A stretch of 64,000 nt of DNA from Ktedonobacter robiniae (GTDB taxonomy: Bacteria; Chloroflexota; Ktedonobacteria; Ktedonobacterales; Ktedonobacteraceae), in contig NZ_BNJG01000002.1 in the NCBI RefSeq assembly GCF_016587375.1, forward strand, positions 1,488,001-1,552,000. Direction: 5' to 3'. This document shows, piece after piece, positions 24,548 to 33,375 of this stretch. The position numbers were made by a program, and so were the translations under genes. A model generated the notes under the pieces. That model was not told the origin of the DNA, did not search any database, and was given only the letters and a program-made list of their open reading frames with translations. Each line of letters starts with the position of its first letter. Within the stretch, counting starts at the first letter, position 1.

Positions 24548-25951
24548 ATGCGTTTCCATCAAGATCGTGAGCAGCTAGAGCGTATTCTTGACGCTGCTCA
24601 CAACGCCGCACTCCAGTTTCTGCACAGTCTCGCGGAACGCCCTGCTGGTCATACTCCCGAGCCTCTTCCACCCGATGCATTGCCAGAGGAAGGATTGGGG
24701 GCACAAGAAGCCCTCGCCTGCTTTCGCCGTAAATACGAGGCCCAACTTTCTGGATCAGCCGGACCACGTTATCTAGGATTTGTAACCGGCGGAAGTACCC
24801 CGGCAGCCTTAGCAGGAGATTGGCTTGTCTCATCCTATGATCAAAATGTGAGTAATGATGGAGATTCCATTGCCACCACTGTGGAGCGCGAAACGCTTGC
24901 GTTGTTGCGTACCCTTTTTGCTCTGTCCGATGACTTTGACGGTGTCTTTGTCTCCGGTGCGACCCAGGCCAATTTGGTGGCTCTGGCGACCGCGCGTCAA
25001 TGGGCTTTCCAGCGACTCGGGCACGATCCTTCAGAGGAGGGCTTATGGAATATGCCTCGTATCCCGGTCTTTGGCTGTGTTCCGCATGCCAGCATCCTCA
25101 AAGCCCTCTCGATCCTGGGGATGGGTCGGAAAGCCGTCGAATATGTGCCTTGTTTGCCGAGGAGACAGGCCATCGATCCTGCCGCCCTGGCTCAGCGTCT
25201 CGCTGCTACCGGCGGTAAACCTGCCATTGTGATCGCCAGTGCTGGAGAAGTGAATACAGGTGACTTCGATGACCTGGAGACGTTGGCCTCGCTGTGTCAG
25301 ACCTATGGCGCGTGGTTGCATGTGGATGGCGCCTTTGGACTCTTTGCCGCCTGTGATCCCTCCCGATCTCATCTACTGCGTGGTTTGAATGCGGCTGATT
25401 CGATCACTACCGATGGGCACAAGTGGCTGAATGTCCCCTACGACTCAGGCCTCATCTTTACCCGCCATGTCGCGTTACAAGAACAAGTCTTCAAGGCCGT
25501 TGCCGCTTATTTAGGAGCAGGTCCAGACTTATTGCACCGCACGCCTGAGAACTCTCGCCGCTTCCGCGCGCTCCCTGCATGGATGACATTGATGGCCTAT
25601 GGTCGTTCCGGCTATCAAGCGCTGGTCGCACAATCTTGTCTTTTCGCCCAGACACTGGGACAAAGTATCGAGCAATCCACACACTTTGAGCTCTTAGCCC
25701 CGGTATCCCTCAATATTGTGTGCTTTGCTTTACGTAAAACAGATGCAGATCAGCGTGATCGATTCTTAGAGGCACTGAAACGTGATGGTGAGGTGGTGCT
25801 CACGCCCACCCTTTTTGCTGGCAAACCGGCGATACGTGCAGCATTTGTTAACTGGTCGACAACCGAACGGGACGTACAACGAATGATTGAAGCATTAGAG
25901 CGCGGTGCCTTACAGATTACGTTCCACACCACAAACAGCAGAGAGGATTAG
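24548..25951 (+). CDS. PLP-dependent group II decarboxylase
   Basis: 467 residues, the usual length for the aromatic-L-amino-acid/glutamate/tyrosine decarboxylase fold. PLP contacts are visible: FVSGATQANLVALATAR (about 134-150), CVPHASILKALSILG (His stacking on the ring, about 180), GAWLHVDGAFGLFA (Asp, about 259) and TTDGHKWLNVPYDSG (Schiff-base Lys, about 292). Substrate not determinable. GAAAGGAA lies upstream of the start. It begins 14 bases after the FMN reductase frame and ends 1 base before the PhzF start, so the genes are co-transcribed. The opposite MocR regulator also uses PLP and may sense its substrate. Confidence 0.92.
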   Translation: MRFHQDREQLERILDAAHNAALQFLHSLAERPAGHTPEPLPPDALPEEGLGAQEALACFRRKYEAQLSGSAGPRYLGFVTGGSTPAALAGDWLVSSYDQNVSNDGDSIATTVERETLALLRTLFALSDDFDGVFVSGATQANLVALATARQWAFQRLGHDPSEEGLWNMPRIPVFGCVPHASILKALSILGMGRKAVEYVPCLPRRQAIDPAALAQRLAATGGKPAIVIASAGEVNTGDFDDLETLASLCQTYGAWLHVDGAFGLFAACDPSRSHLLRGLNAADSITTDGHKWLNVPYDSGLIFTRHVALQEQVFKAVAAYLGAGPDLLHRTPENSRRFRALPAWMTLMAYGRSGYQALVAQSCLFAQTLGQSIEQSTHFELLAPVSLNIVCFALRKTDADQRDRFLEALKRDGEVVLTPTLFAGKPAIRAAFVNWSTTERDVQRMIEALERGALQITFHTTNSRED

Positions 25952-25952
25952 T

Positions 25953-26861
25953 ATGGATATCCAATATCTTGGCTATCATCATGTCGATGTGTTCAGTGCT
26001 CGACCATTTACTGGCAATAGCTTGACCGTCTTTCCAGAAGGCGACAGCCTGAGTAGCGAGCAGATGCTGTGCATTACCCAGGAGATGCACCATTTCGAGT
26101 CGATTTTCCTCTTTCCAACGAAGGAAGGAACCACCATTAGAGCGCGGGTTTTTGATCTGCATGAAGAGCTTGATTTTGCTGGCCATCCTCTGTTAGGAGC
26201 GGCAAGTGTCTTGCACGCCCTGCGTGGCGCATCAGGAACGCGCACATGGAGCTTCGTGCTGAAGCAAAAAACGGTGCAGGTGACAACTGAGCAAAACGGG
26301 GAGCACTATCGGGCGCTGCTCGACCAGGGCCAGCCCAAATTCCTCAATGAAGTGGCGCAGAAAGACATTGGTGAATTGCTCTCGGCCCTGAATCTTGTGC
26401 CGGATGATCTCTATGCCAATCTTCCGTTAGAGGTTGTTAGTACCGGACTGCGCTACCTGATTGTACCCATTAAACAAGGGTTGGAACGCGCCCGCATCGT
26501 TTATCCAGCGTTTGAGAGCCTCCTGGCTCAAGTGGGCGCGCAATTTGCCTACGTCCTCGATATTCCAACGCGTGAAGGCAGACATTGGAATAACGATGGC
26601 TTGCTGGAAGATGTTGCGACAGGGAGCGCCGCTGGGACAGTTGGTGCATACCTGGCGAAACACGCTTACATCCAGCCTGGACAGGAGTTTCTGCTGCAAC
26701 AGGGGCGCTTTACAGGGAGGCCCAGTCAGATGCGTATTCGTGTCGAGGGGCAACCGCACGATGTGCGGTCCGTGTTGGTAGGCGGTGATGTCTCACTAGT
26801 TGGACAGGGAATATTGCACGTCCTCCCAGACGAACGGTCCTTTGTGAGCCTACAGCCTTAG
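25953..26861 (+). CDS. PhzF-family isomerase/epimerase
   Basis: 302 residues from ATG 25953, with the ribosome site AGAGAGGAT inside the end of the decarboxylase gene. PhzF fold markers: HHVDVFSARPFTGNSLTVFP (about 8-27), the catalytic-glutamate region HHFESIFLFP (about 46-55), RVFDLHEELDFAGHPLLGAA (about 65-84) and late DVATGSAAGTVGAYL with QGRFTGRPSQMRIRV. In phenazine synthesis PhzF isomerises a dihydro-hydroxyanthranilate; most homologues act on unknown small metabolites. Coupled to a PLP decarboxylase, it suggests processing of an amino-acid-derived compound. Confidence 0.92.
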   Translation: MDIQYLGYHHVDVFSARPFTGNSLTVFPEGDSLSSEQMLCITQEMHHFESIFLFPTKEGTTIRARVFDLHEELDFAGHPLLGAASVLHALRGASGTRTWSFVLKQKTVQVTTEQNGEHYRALLDQGQPKFLNEVAQKDIGELLSALNLVPDDLYANLPLEVVSTGLRYLIVPIKQGLERARIVYPAFESLLAQVGAQFAYVLDIPTREGRHWNNDGLLEDVATGSAAGTVGAYLAKHAYIQPGQEFLLQQGRFTGRPSQMRIRVEGQPHDVRSVLVGGDVSLVGQGILHVLPDERSFVSLQP

Positions 26862-26975
26862 AAGCTCTCTTTCTTTCAAAACAAGGAATTGTATGCTGAT
26901 GTCTCTTCCTTTTCCTCTCTACCAGGCCGAGTACTGAACACATCCCTGAATCATCGAAAGTGCGGGAGACCCAGG

Positions 26976-27001
26976 AGGGCTTGGCAACCTCGCCAAGCCC
27001 T
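26976..27001. terminator. Terminator of the decarboxylase-PhzF unit
   Basis: AGGGCTTGGC pairs with GCCAAGCCCT across a 6-base loop, 115 bases after the phzF stop. Confidence 0.55.
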
Positions 27002-27002
27002 T

Positions 27003-27065
27003 ACATATCATGGGACGCGGTCTGCTCCCTCCCATGATATGTAGATGCGTGCTTTAGCAGCGTAG
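27003..27065. repeat. Hairpin repeat, copy 2 of the GCGTGCTTTAGCAGCG family
   Basis: ACATATCATGGGA (27003-27015) pairs with TCCCATGATATGT (27030-27042); the right side runs directly into ATGCGTGCTTTAGCAGCG, shared with copy 1 (14608-14670) and copy 3 (36327-36385). It lies between convergent genes. Confidence 0.7.
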
Positions 27066-27070
27066 TGCCC

Positions 27071-28234
27071 TTAGTAGATGATAAATTTGGTGCCAGCCCT
27101 GGCCTGTTGATAGACCCAGGCCATTTCGTTTGTTGGCAGATTGACGCAGCCATGGCTGCCTACGCTGGCGTCTTTGTTCTTGCCTGAATCCTGGTGGGGA
27201 AACTGTGTTCCCGGACCATAATCCTTACGCCACCAGGAATCATGGAAGAAATAGCCATCCGCGCGAAACTGGACTGCGTAATTTACCATGATGGGATCAT
27301 AGTAGTCGGGCGATCCTGGAGCTTCGTAGGAGATAAAAGGCACATGCGTCAGGTGGTTTCCTGCGCTCCAGAGTCCAGGAGGCGAGGGCCTATCATAGCG
27401 CCCGGTGGTTACCAGGAAGGAACGTATCAATTGCCCATTCTGGTAGACACGCATGGCTTGCTCGGTCATAGAGACCACGAATACCAAGCTGTCCTGCAGA
27501 TGATAGTACGTTAGCAGGTACTTATCTGTAGCGTGAACCTGATTATAGGGGGTAGGATCAGCAAAGTTTGCCTCCAGCATTGCGAGGTGTAAGAGGGTAT
27601 CTTTGACTTCTGGATAAGCTGCAGAACCTACGCTGGCCAATCTTCTGTAAAGATATGGCACGGCTCCATAGCCGCGTTCCAGGCTCAGATAGCCGCTATC
27701 AAGCTGGTAGCCTTTCTGATCATATGCATCATGCCATTTATGTGCGTCACCCCAGTCCTGGGCCTCCTGCTGGAGAGTTGCCACGAGTGTATAGCTATTT
27801 CCTTGGGCGGCCTCACTCTCGACCTCAGTGATATTTGTATTAATCTGGATCAGGACCTGGATATAATCCTGGCTCGAACTGACTCGATATAGGGCATCCT
27901 GTTCTGCTCGGTAATGCTGGAGATAGATGTCTTGCTGCTTGCCTGGGACTTTGAGTTGATCAATCTTGCTCTTCAGGATGGTAAGCTTTGTCTGCGCTGC
28001 CTGTAGCATTGTGGGCGTGATTGGCGAGAGCACTTGTGGCTCGATAGCGTCATGTCTGCTGGCATACTGTTTATACTGGTTATTTGACGACCTGGAAGCC
28101 GTGCCCTGGCTACTTGCCGCGCAGGCCTGTAGTAAGAGTGCAATTATCAACAGCGCCAGCGCGGAGCATGGCAATCTCTTTTTATGAAGAACGTTGCTGC
28201 TCACCTCTGGTCGTGTGAGTTTGCGTCTATGCAT
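27071..28234 (-). CDS. Lipoprotein L,D-transpeptidase (YkuD)
   Basis: 387 residues from ATG 28234; an upstream TTG (28333) is possible but would push the signal 33 residues inward. The N-terminus has a hydrophobic run ending LLLQAC, a lipobox, so the protein is probably lipid-anchored outside the membrane. A long helical, Gln-rich region (about 65-220) of unknown role precedes the catalytic YkuD domain, which ends in VGSHGCVNLPTNEMAW with the nucleophile Cys. FFHDSWWRKDYGPGTQFPH is almost the same as in the protein at 14890-15669, so the two are paralogues differing in their N-terminal modules. Divergent from the Gfo/Idh gene. Confidence 0.88.
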   Translation of the reverse strand: MHRRKLTRPEVSSNVLHKKRLPCSALALLIIALLLQACAASSQGTASRSSNNQYKQYASRHDAIEPQVLSPITPTMLQAAQTKLTILKSKIDQLKVPGKQQDIYLQHYRAEQDALYRVSSSQDYIQVLIQINTNITEVESEAAQGNSYTLVATLQQEAQDWGDAHKWHDAYDQKGYQLDSGYLSLERGYGAVPYLYRRLASVGSAAYPEVKDTLLHLAMLEANFADPTPYNQVHATDKYLLTYYHLQDSLVFVVSMTEQAMRVYQNGQLIRSFLVTTGRYDRPSPPGLWSAGNHLTHVPFISYEAPGSPDYYDPIMVNYAVQFRADGYFFHDSWWRKDYGPGTQFPHQDSGKNKDASVGSHGCVNLPTNEMAWVYQQARAGTKFIIY

Positions 28235-28454
28235 ATCTATTAGCCTATCTAGTAGCGACTGGTATATCCAAATTCCATGTGCAAGTAGCCACCCTGCTGC
28301 TTGCTGGGTCTTCCATATACTTCGTCGGAGCAATCGCTATATCGTTACATGTGTATGCTTTTGTCACGAAATTCTATGTGGTGCAGTCTTAAACAGTAGC
28401 GGAAGGTGGTATAGTCATTGGTAACTGTGGATGCTATTTGCAAGGAGGATCTTT

Positions 28455-29750
28455 ATGAAGAAGGTAACTATTGCGTTGATTGGCGCGGGTTCACGAGGAA
28501 TGGAGAGCTATGGTAGCTATGCCTTACAGAACTCCTATGAGCTTGAATTTGTGGCCGTGGCCGAGATCAATTCTGGCCGTAGAGCGAAGTTTCAGCAACT
28601 GCATAATCTCCCCGCTGAGCGTGTCTTCGCCGATTGGCGTGAGCTGTTAAGCCAGCCAAAGCTTGCTGATGCTGTTTTGATCTGCACACAGGACCGTATG
28701 CACTTTGAGCCCGCCATGGCGGCTCTCCAGGCGGGCTACCATGTTCTGTTGGAGAAACCTATGTCGCCGGACCCGGCGGAGTGCGTGAAGATGGGGGCAT
28801 ACGCGGCTGAGGTCGGGCGCGTCTTTTCGATCTGCCATGTGTTGCGCTTTACCAGCTTTTTCAGCACCCTCAAGCGCCTGCTGGATGAAGGGGCGATTGG
28901 TCGCTTGATATCGATTGAGCATAGCGAGAATGTTGCTTACTGGCATTATGCCCATAGCTATGTGCGTGGCAACTGGCGCAATACCGCGCTCTCCAGCCCC
29001 ATGATCCTCGCCAAGTCCTGCCATGACATGGATATCCTGCTCTGGCTCGCGGACGCCAACTGTACGCGGCTCTCTTCCTTCGGCACCCTGACCCACTTTA
29101 AGTTGGAGAACGCACCTCCAGGAGCGCCCATGCGCTGTACCGATGGCTGTCCGGCGGCGCATACCTGTGCCTACTATGCGCCAAAGTTTTATCTGACAGG
29201 CAAGGACGGCTGGCCTGCCTCGGTTGTCAGTGTCGATACCAGCCGCCAGGCCCTGATGAAAGCCCTAGAGGAGGGACCATATGGCCGCTGTGTCTATCAC
29301 TGTGACAACGATGTCGTAGATCACCAGGTCGTGAACCTCCAATTTGACAACGATGTCACCGCCGCTTTCACCATGTGTGCCTTTACCGATGACGTGACAC
29401 GCAAGATCAAGCTCATGGGTACAAAGGGCGAGATGTGGGGAACCATGGCGCGCGACACTAACCAGATCGAGGTCAACGAGTTCGGCACAGGCACACATAA
29501 GGTCTATACCCTCTCTAATGAGGGAGGCCCGCAGGGGCATGGTGGCGGCGACTTTGGTATCATACGCGACTTCCTGCGCCTGGTCCGTAGCGAGGGGCGA
29601 GAGACTGGCCTGACGGCTGCGGCGACCTCTGTCCAGAGCCACCTGCTGGCCTTCGCTGCCGAGGAGGCCCGTCTCAAGCACAGTGTCATCGAGATGGACG
29701 AGTATGGACGCCGCTGGGGCTTCGAGCGCCTGGTCGCAAATGAAATTTAG
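28455..29750 (+). CDS. Gfo/Idh/MocA-family oxidoreductase
   Basis: 431 residues from ATG 28455, preceded by CAAGGAGGATCTTT. N-terminal Rossmann fold with VTIALIGAGSRGMESYG (dinucleotide loop, about 3-19), VAVAEINSGRR and AVLICTQDRMHFEPAMAAL. Then the family signature GYHVLLEKPMSPDPAECVKM (EKP motif, Lys about 97). The C-terminal alpha/beta domain has a cysteine/histidine cluster (DGCPAAHTCAYYAPKF) that could bind a metal and is seen in a subset of this family. Substrates are usually sugars or inositols; not determinable here. Confidence 0.9.
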   Translation: MKKVTIALIGAGSRGMESYGSYALQNSYELEFVAVAEINSGRRAKFQQLHNLPAERVFADWRELLSQPKLADAVLICTQDRMHFEPAMAALQAGYHVLLEKPMSPDPAECVKMGAYAAEVGRVFSICHVLRFTSFFSTLKRLLDEGAIGRLISIEHSENVAYWHYAHSYVRGNWRNTALSSPMILAKSCHDMDILLWLADANCTRLSSFGTLTHFKLENAPPGAPMRCTDGCPAAHTCAYYAPKFYLTGKDGWPASVVSVDTSRQALMKALEEGPYGRCVYHCDNDVVDHQVVNLQFDNDVTAAFTMCAFTDDVTRKIKLMGTKGEMWGTMARDTNQIEVNEFGTGTHKVYTLSNEGGPQGHGGGDFGIIRDFLRLVRSEGRETGLTAAATSVQSHLLAFAAEEARLKHSVIEMDEYGRRWGFERLVANEI

Positions 29751-29962
29751 CGTTCAGTGGCTAGTGGTTCACAGAATGAATGGAGCGTCCTGGAATGCCT
29801 GTGGTTTGGGTGCGCTTCCGGGGCGCTGGCGCGTGGTAGGCAGATATAACATGGCTGCTGAAGACGGCGCATAGCAAGCAGGTATTGATACATGCAGGCG
29901 TATAATGAAACAAGGTTCTCAGTTGCTTTGTCTTGTTGGCATAAGAAAGGGGAACAGGTTTT

Positions 29963-31150
29963 ATGCGTCTTCCTGCCTTTATCGATGACCTGAGTATCGA
30001 GCCTAGAGTCTATCATGAGCAGTTGCGTGAATGGTGCCGTTCGATGCGCGCATCTCACCCGGTCGTGTTTGATGACGAGAGCAAGAGCTGGCTCGTCTTC
30101 CGCTATGAGGACGTGGTGCGTGTGCAGAGCGACTATGCCACTTTCTCCTCCGAGCGCAGCCTCAATCGCGATCGCAGGCCGGGACCCAGAAGAGACCAGC
30201 CAAGCATCATCGAACTGGACCCGCCGCGCCATCGCCAGATGCGTTCCCTACTGACGGCAAGCTTCTCGGCTCGTACCATTGCCGAGATGGCGCCCCAGAT
30301 CGAGCATATAGTCGATGAACTGCTCGACGAAGTGCTTGCCCGTAAGCGCGTGGACTGGATGGATAGCTTTGCCAATCCGCTCCCCGTGATGGTCATCTCC
30401 GATATGCTGGGCATGCCGCGCGAGAAGTGGCGCCAGTTTAAGGCCTGGAATGACGCGCTCACCAGCGACGATGAAGAGGCCGAGCAGGCCAACAAGCTCT
30501 TCACTGAATACTTTGAGCGCTCAATTGAGGAGCGGAGACGAGAGCCACGCCAGGATATTCTCAGCCTCTTGATCAACTCAGAGGTCGATGGCGAGCATCT
30601 CAGCCATGACGAATTGATCGGCTTCTGCTTTACCCTCTTTATCGCGGGCAATATTACGACGACGAATATCCTGGGCAATGCCTTTCTCTGTTTCGACGCG
30701 CATCCCGAGACTTTCCAACGCCTGCGCGGGCAACCCGAGCTGGTTCCCAGCGCCGTAGAAGAGATCCTGCGCTATATGCCGCCATTTCGCGCTGGCCCCA
30801 ATGACCTTGTTCTCGGGCGCGTGGCAAAGCGAGATGTCGAGATCGGCGGTGAGCAAATCCAGGCGGGCGAGTATGTACAGATCAACCGCCTCTCGGCCAA
30901 CTTCGATGAACAAATCTTTCCTAATCCTGAGCACTTCGACATCGAGCGCAACCCCAATCGCCATCAATCCTTCGGCCATGGCATTCACTTCTGTATTGGA
31001 GCGCCCCTGGCCCGCCTGGAGACCAAAATCGCTCTCACAAAACTTGCCCAGCGCATCAAAGCCATTCACATCGCCGAAGACGAACTCCCTGAGCAGGTGC
31101 GTAACAGCCTCCTTTTCGGCATGAAGCGCCTGTTCGTGGAGTTGAGTTAG
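29963..31150 (+). CDS. Cytochrome P450
   Basis: 395 residues, normal length for a soluble bacterial P450 (CYP107/CYP105-like size). Landmarks: EDVVRVQSDYATFSSERS, DPPRHRQMRSLLTASFSARTI (helix C region), I-helix GFCFTLFIAGNITTTNILGN (family AGxET/DT, here AGNIT), EEILRYMPPF (ExxR), and the haem loop SFGHGIHFCIGAPLARLE (Cys near residue 342). No ferredoxin or reductase gene is adjacent. A 41-residue membrane peptide gene follows. Confidence 0.93.
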   Translation: MRLPAFIDDLSIEPRVYHEQLREWCRSMRASHPVVFDDESKSWLVFRYEDVVRVQSDYATFSSERSLNRDRRPGPRRDQPSIIELDPPRHRQMRSLLTASFSARTIAEMAPQIEHIVDELLDEVLARKRVDWMDSFANPLPVMVISDMLGMPREKWRQFKAWNDALTSDDEEAEQANKLFTEYFERSIEERRREPRQDILSLLINSEVDGEHLSHDELIGFCFTLFIAGNITTTNILGNAFLCFDAHPETFQRLRGQPELVPSAVEEILRYMPPFRAGPNDLVLGRVAKRDVEIGGEQIQAGEYVQINRLSANFDEQIFPNPEHFDIERNPNRHQSFGHGIHFCIGAPLARLETKIALTKLAQRIKAIHIAEDELPEQVRNSLLFGMKRLFVELS

Positions 31151-31189
31151 CGCAGATTGCGAGTGCCGGGCAAATCAAGGGAGGTGTAC

Positions 31190-31315
31190 ATGATGCTAAA
31201 TGTTGAGCATGCACTGGTAGACTTTTTCGTCACCTATGCTTACCACATCTACCTCTTACTGATCCTGCTTGGTGCGCTGATCTGGGCGATGCGTAGCTGG
31301 CGACATCATGCCTGA
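31190..31315 (+). CDS. 41-residue single-pass membrane microprotein
   Basis: ATG 31190 follows AAGGGAGGTGTAC, one of the best ribosome sites of the window. The product starts MMLNVEHALVDFFVTYAYH, has one hydrophobic helix (about 18-35, IYLLLILLGALIWAM) and ends RSWRHHA. It lies 39 bases after the P450 stop, on the same strand and before a shared terminator, so it is probably co-transcribed. No family recognised; a membrane tether or partner for the P450 is only a guess. Confidence 0.6.
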   Translation: MMLNVEHALVDFFVTYAYHIYLLLILLGALIWAMRSWRHHA

Positions 31316-31336
31316 AGGCTTAGAGGCAAAGTCTTA

Positions 31337-31410
31337 GTGGTGAATTCACGTAGTGTGTAGCATCCCTATGCCGGCATGGGGATGCTACACACACACTACG
31401 TGAATTCACC
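31337..31410. terminator. Long hairpin after the P450 unit
   Basis: About 28 bp of stem (GGTGAATTCACGTAGTGTG side and complement) with a 4-base bulge (ACAC) in the right arm and a loop around CCGGC. It sits between convergent genes and could serve both. Confidence 0.65.
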
Positions 31411-31442
31411 AGTTACTACCGTTTCCTATCATAATTTGATTT

Positions 31443-31892
31443 CTAAAAATGGAGTGACCCTGTATACATGAGGTAGAGAAACAGGCCAACAAGCACCGCA
31501 ACCAGGAGAAAAATGAGGCTACCATCATTCGCTGCCCTTGCTGATCTTTGAGGCCGCTTCGCAAAATAAAAACTTTCAATTCCGGTTGATTCATTATTTG
31601 CTTCATCATATCTTATATGCGCTAGCGATCGATAATATTCATCATCGGTATGTTTTTTCTCTTCCATGTAGAGATCTTCTTGCTTGCGTTGCTCCTCTTC
31701 CATGTAGAGATCTTCTTGCTTGCGTTGCTCCTCCATGAGTAGCTCTTCCTGTTGGCGTAGCTCTTCCTGTTGGCGTAACTCTTCCATCTGGTTGTATTCT
31801 GCCCAACGTCTTGTTTCATTCCAATGCAAATTTGCCCAACGCCTTGTTTCATCCCAATGCAAATCTTCGTCGCCGTCATCAAATTGACTCAT
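31443..31892 (-). CDS. Repeat-containing, tail-anchored acidic protein
   Basis: 149 residues: DLHWDETRRWA/NLHWNETRRWA near the N-terminus, ELRQQE twice, EEQRKQEDLYM twice, a mixed stretch, then one membrane helix (about 125-145, SLIFLLVAVLVGLFLYLMYTG) at the C-terminus. The middle is predicted coiled coil. Each protein repeat is a DNA tandem duplication: 36 bp exact (31661-31696, 31697-31732), 18 bp exact (31741-31758, 31759-31776) and 33 bp near-exact (31801-31833, 31834-31866). No family recognised. The start ATG at 31892 follows GGAAAGGTAAGTACTA. A membrane-attached scaffold is plausible. Confidence 0.75.
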   Translation of the reverse strand: MSQFDDGDEDLHWDETRRWANLHWNETRRWAEYNQMEELRQQEELRQQEELLMEEQRKQEDLYMEEEQRKQEDLYMEEKKHTDDEYYRSLAHIRYDEANNESTGIESFYFAKRPQRSARAANDGSLIFLLVAVLVGLFLYLMYTGSLHF

Positions 31893-32134
31893 TAGTACTT
31901 ACCTTTCCTGCCAAAGGCACTGAATAATATTATGTTCGCGTTCTTTTGCAAATGCCCGTTATAAGCTGATGCATGTTGATTTTAAGCTAAAGATGTGGAA
32001 GCAAGAGATATTATAAGGTAATATCAAATCCAGGTAAATAGTGCTTAGCTTTAAAAAGGAGAGCGCTGACCTTATGCTCGATTGCTTATGAGTTGTCGGA
32101 TGTCATAGCTAAATGAGCAAGAGAAAGTAATTTT

Positions 32135-32287
32135 CTACAGACTGGGATCTCGATCCCGGTCCAGCCCCAGGATACGGTACATGGCTGTATTGCACCGTAC
32201 ACTTTCGGCGAAGGGATATCCTCCAAGCTCCGCCATCTTTTCTGCGAAAACCAGCTGAAGGGCAAAGAATGCCTGTGCGTATTTCAT
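32135..32287 (-). pseudogene. Short reading frame, possible gene remnant
   Basis: A 50-residue frame from ATG 32287 to TAG 32135 reads MKYAQAFFALQLVFAEKMAE then LGGYPFAESV and MYRILGLD. It has protein-like composition (amphipathic helix, then an aromatic loop) rather than that of random DNA, but no ribosome site. I read it as a leftover N-terminal piece of a larger conserved gene or a microprotein; I cannot name the family. Confidence 0.3.
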
Positions 32288-32335
32288 ATAGTCATGATTT
32301 CTATAGTTATTCAGAAGATATGCTTTGGGGTGAAG

Positions 32336-32632
32336 CTATAGTTTGAGGAAGAAAACAGGGGCACAGGCAGCAAGTGCGGCGACAATTTGGAGCGCTAGAA
32401 CTAGCAACGCTTGCCTGGGCTGTCGCGGGAAATACTTGATGGCGAAGAATGCTATGATTGGTACCTGTAGAACCATGAGTAGTTGCCAAATATGGGCGGC
32501 TGCCCCCTCATCGGCCTCATGGGTAACGCCGAATATCGCAACGTAACCTAGCACCAGGGCCAGGGCCACTAATGACATAGCTACCGGCAAATAAGCACTG
32601 GGCTGCCTTAGGGTCGCATTCATGCTGGTCAT
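32336..32632 (-). CDS. Small three-helix membrane protein
   Basis: 98 residues from ATG 32632, preceded by AAGGAAG; the upstream ATG 32653 lacks a ribosome site. Hydrophobic helices at about 13-35, 48-64 and 73-95, separated by THEADEGAAAHI (acidic loop) and KYFPRQPRQ (basic loop). No family recognised. Confidence 0.65.
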   Translation of the reverse strand: MTSMNATLRQPSAYLPVAMSLVALALVLGYVAIFGVTHEADEGAAAHIWQLLMVLQVPIIAFFAIKYFPRQPRQALLVLALQIVAALAACAPVFFLKL

Positions 32633-32872
32633 GATGTCTTCCTTGCTTTTCATAACGACGTTTGCGTTGGAATAACTGCACTCATCCTAGTGGTAAGAGC
32701 ATACCATAAGCCTCACCTGGAGGCGACCCTCCGTGTGTATTTTGAGGAGCACTCAAGTGCTGTGAGTTGTAGTCTTCTTTGATGGTCCACTAATCTGATC
32801 AGTGGACCACCCAACCTTATAGTTGGCCAATGTTGTCCAGTAATTAGCCAGAGCAGGTTATCTAATCACTGA

Positions 32873-33088
32873 TTACGCGCCTTCCTCGTACTTGAAGGAG
32901 AGTTCCATCTTGACCCGGTAGGTTAGAGATTTCCCGGGTTCGATATGGATGTCTTGCTCAACAATGCGCGCGACGCGTAAATCTCGTAAGGTTTGTGAGG
33001 CTTGTTCAATAGCGGCTGCGGCAGCTTTCTCCCATGATTCGTTGCTGGTGCCTACCAGTTGAATCACCTTATATACACTTTCTGCCAT
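32873..33088 (-). CDS. Dodecin (flavin-storage protein)
   Basis: 71 residues, the exact size of bacterial dodecins. SVYKVIQLVGTSNESWEKAA (start of strand 1 and helix), then ASQTLRDLRVARIVEQDIHI (strand 2), YRVKMELSFKYE (strand 3). In the family this short beta-alpha-beta-beta protein forms a dodecamer that binds riboflavin or FMN; the Trp stacking on flavin is at about 19. Its presence fits the many flavin and F420 enzymes in the window. Start ATG follows AGAAAGGAGACAGTA. Confidence 0.93.
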   Translation of the reverse strand: MAESVYKVIQLVGTSNESWEKAAAAAIEQASQTLRDLRVARIVEQDIHIEPGKSLTYRVKMELSFKYEEGA

Positions 33089-33375
33089 TACTGTCTCCTT
33101 TCTTTGAGAAGGTCAATTACTCTTACCCAATCACGTTACAAAAAGCAGGAAAGAAACAGCCATTCTCTAGAGCGGGCATAGTTGGAAATAGCCAAAGGGC
33201 CTGACGAGAATCATGACTGAGCACTCTTTGATGATGGAATTTTATCTGTTGCTACAAGGTAGAGGTTTTCTCATTTTTATGCGCCAAAAAAAAGTTGAGC
33301 TTGCGTTGATATATCGAATAGGAAACGCTATTGAATGAAAAGAGTTTTTGCTGATAAGGAGACGGAAAAATCCCT

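Noticed and set aside
31443..31892. CRISPR-like repeat array
   Set aside because: The repeats are short tandem duplications without spacers and lie inside a good reading frame; they encode protein repeats.
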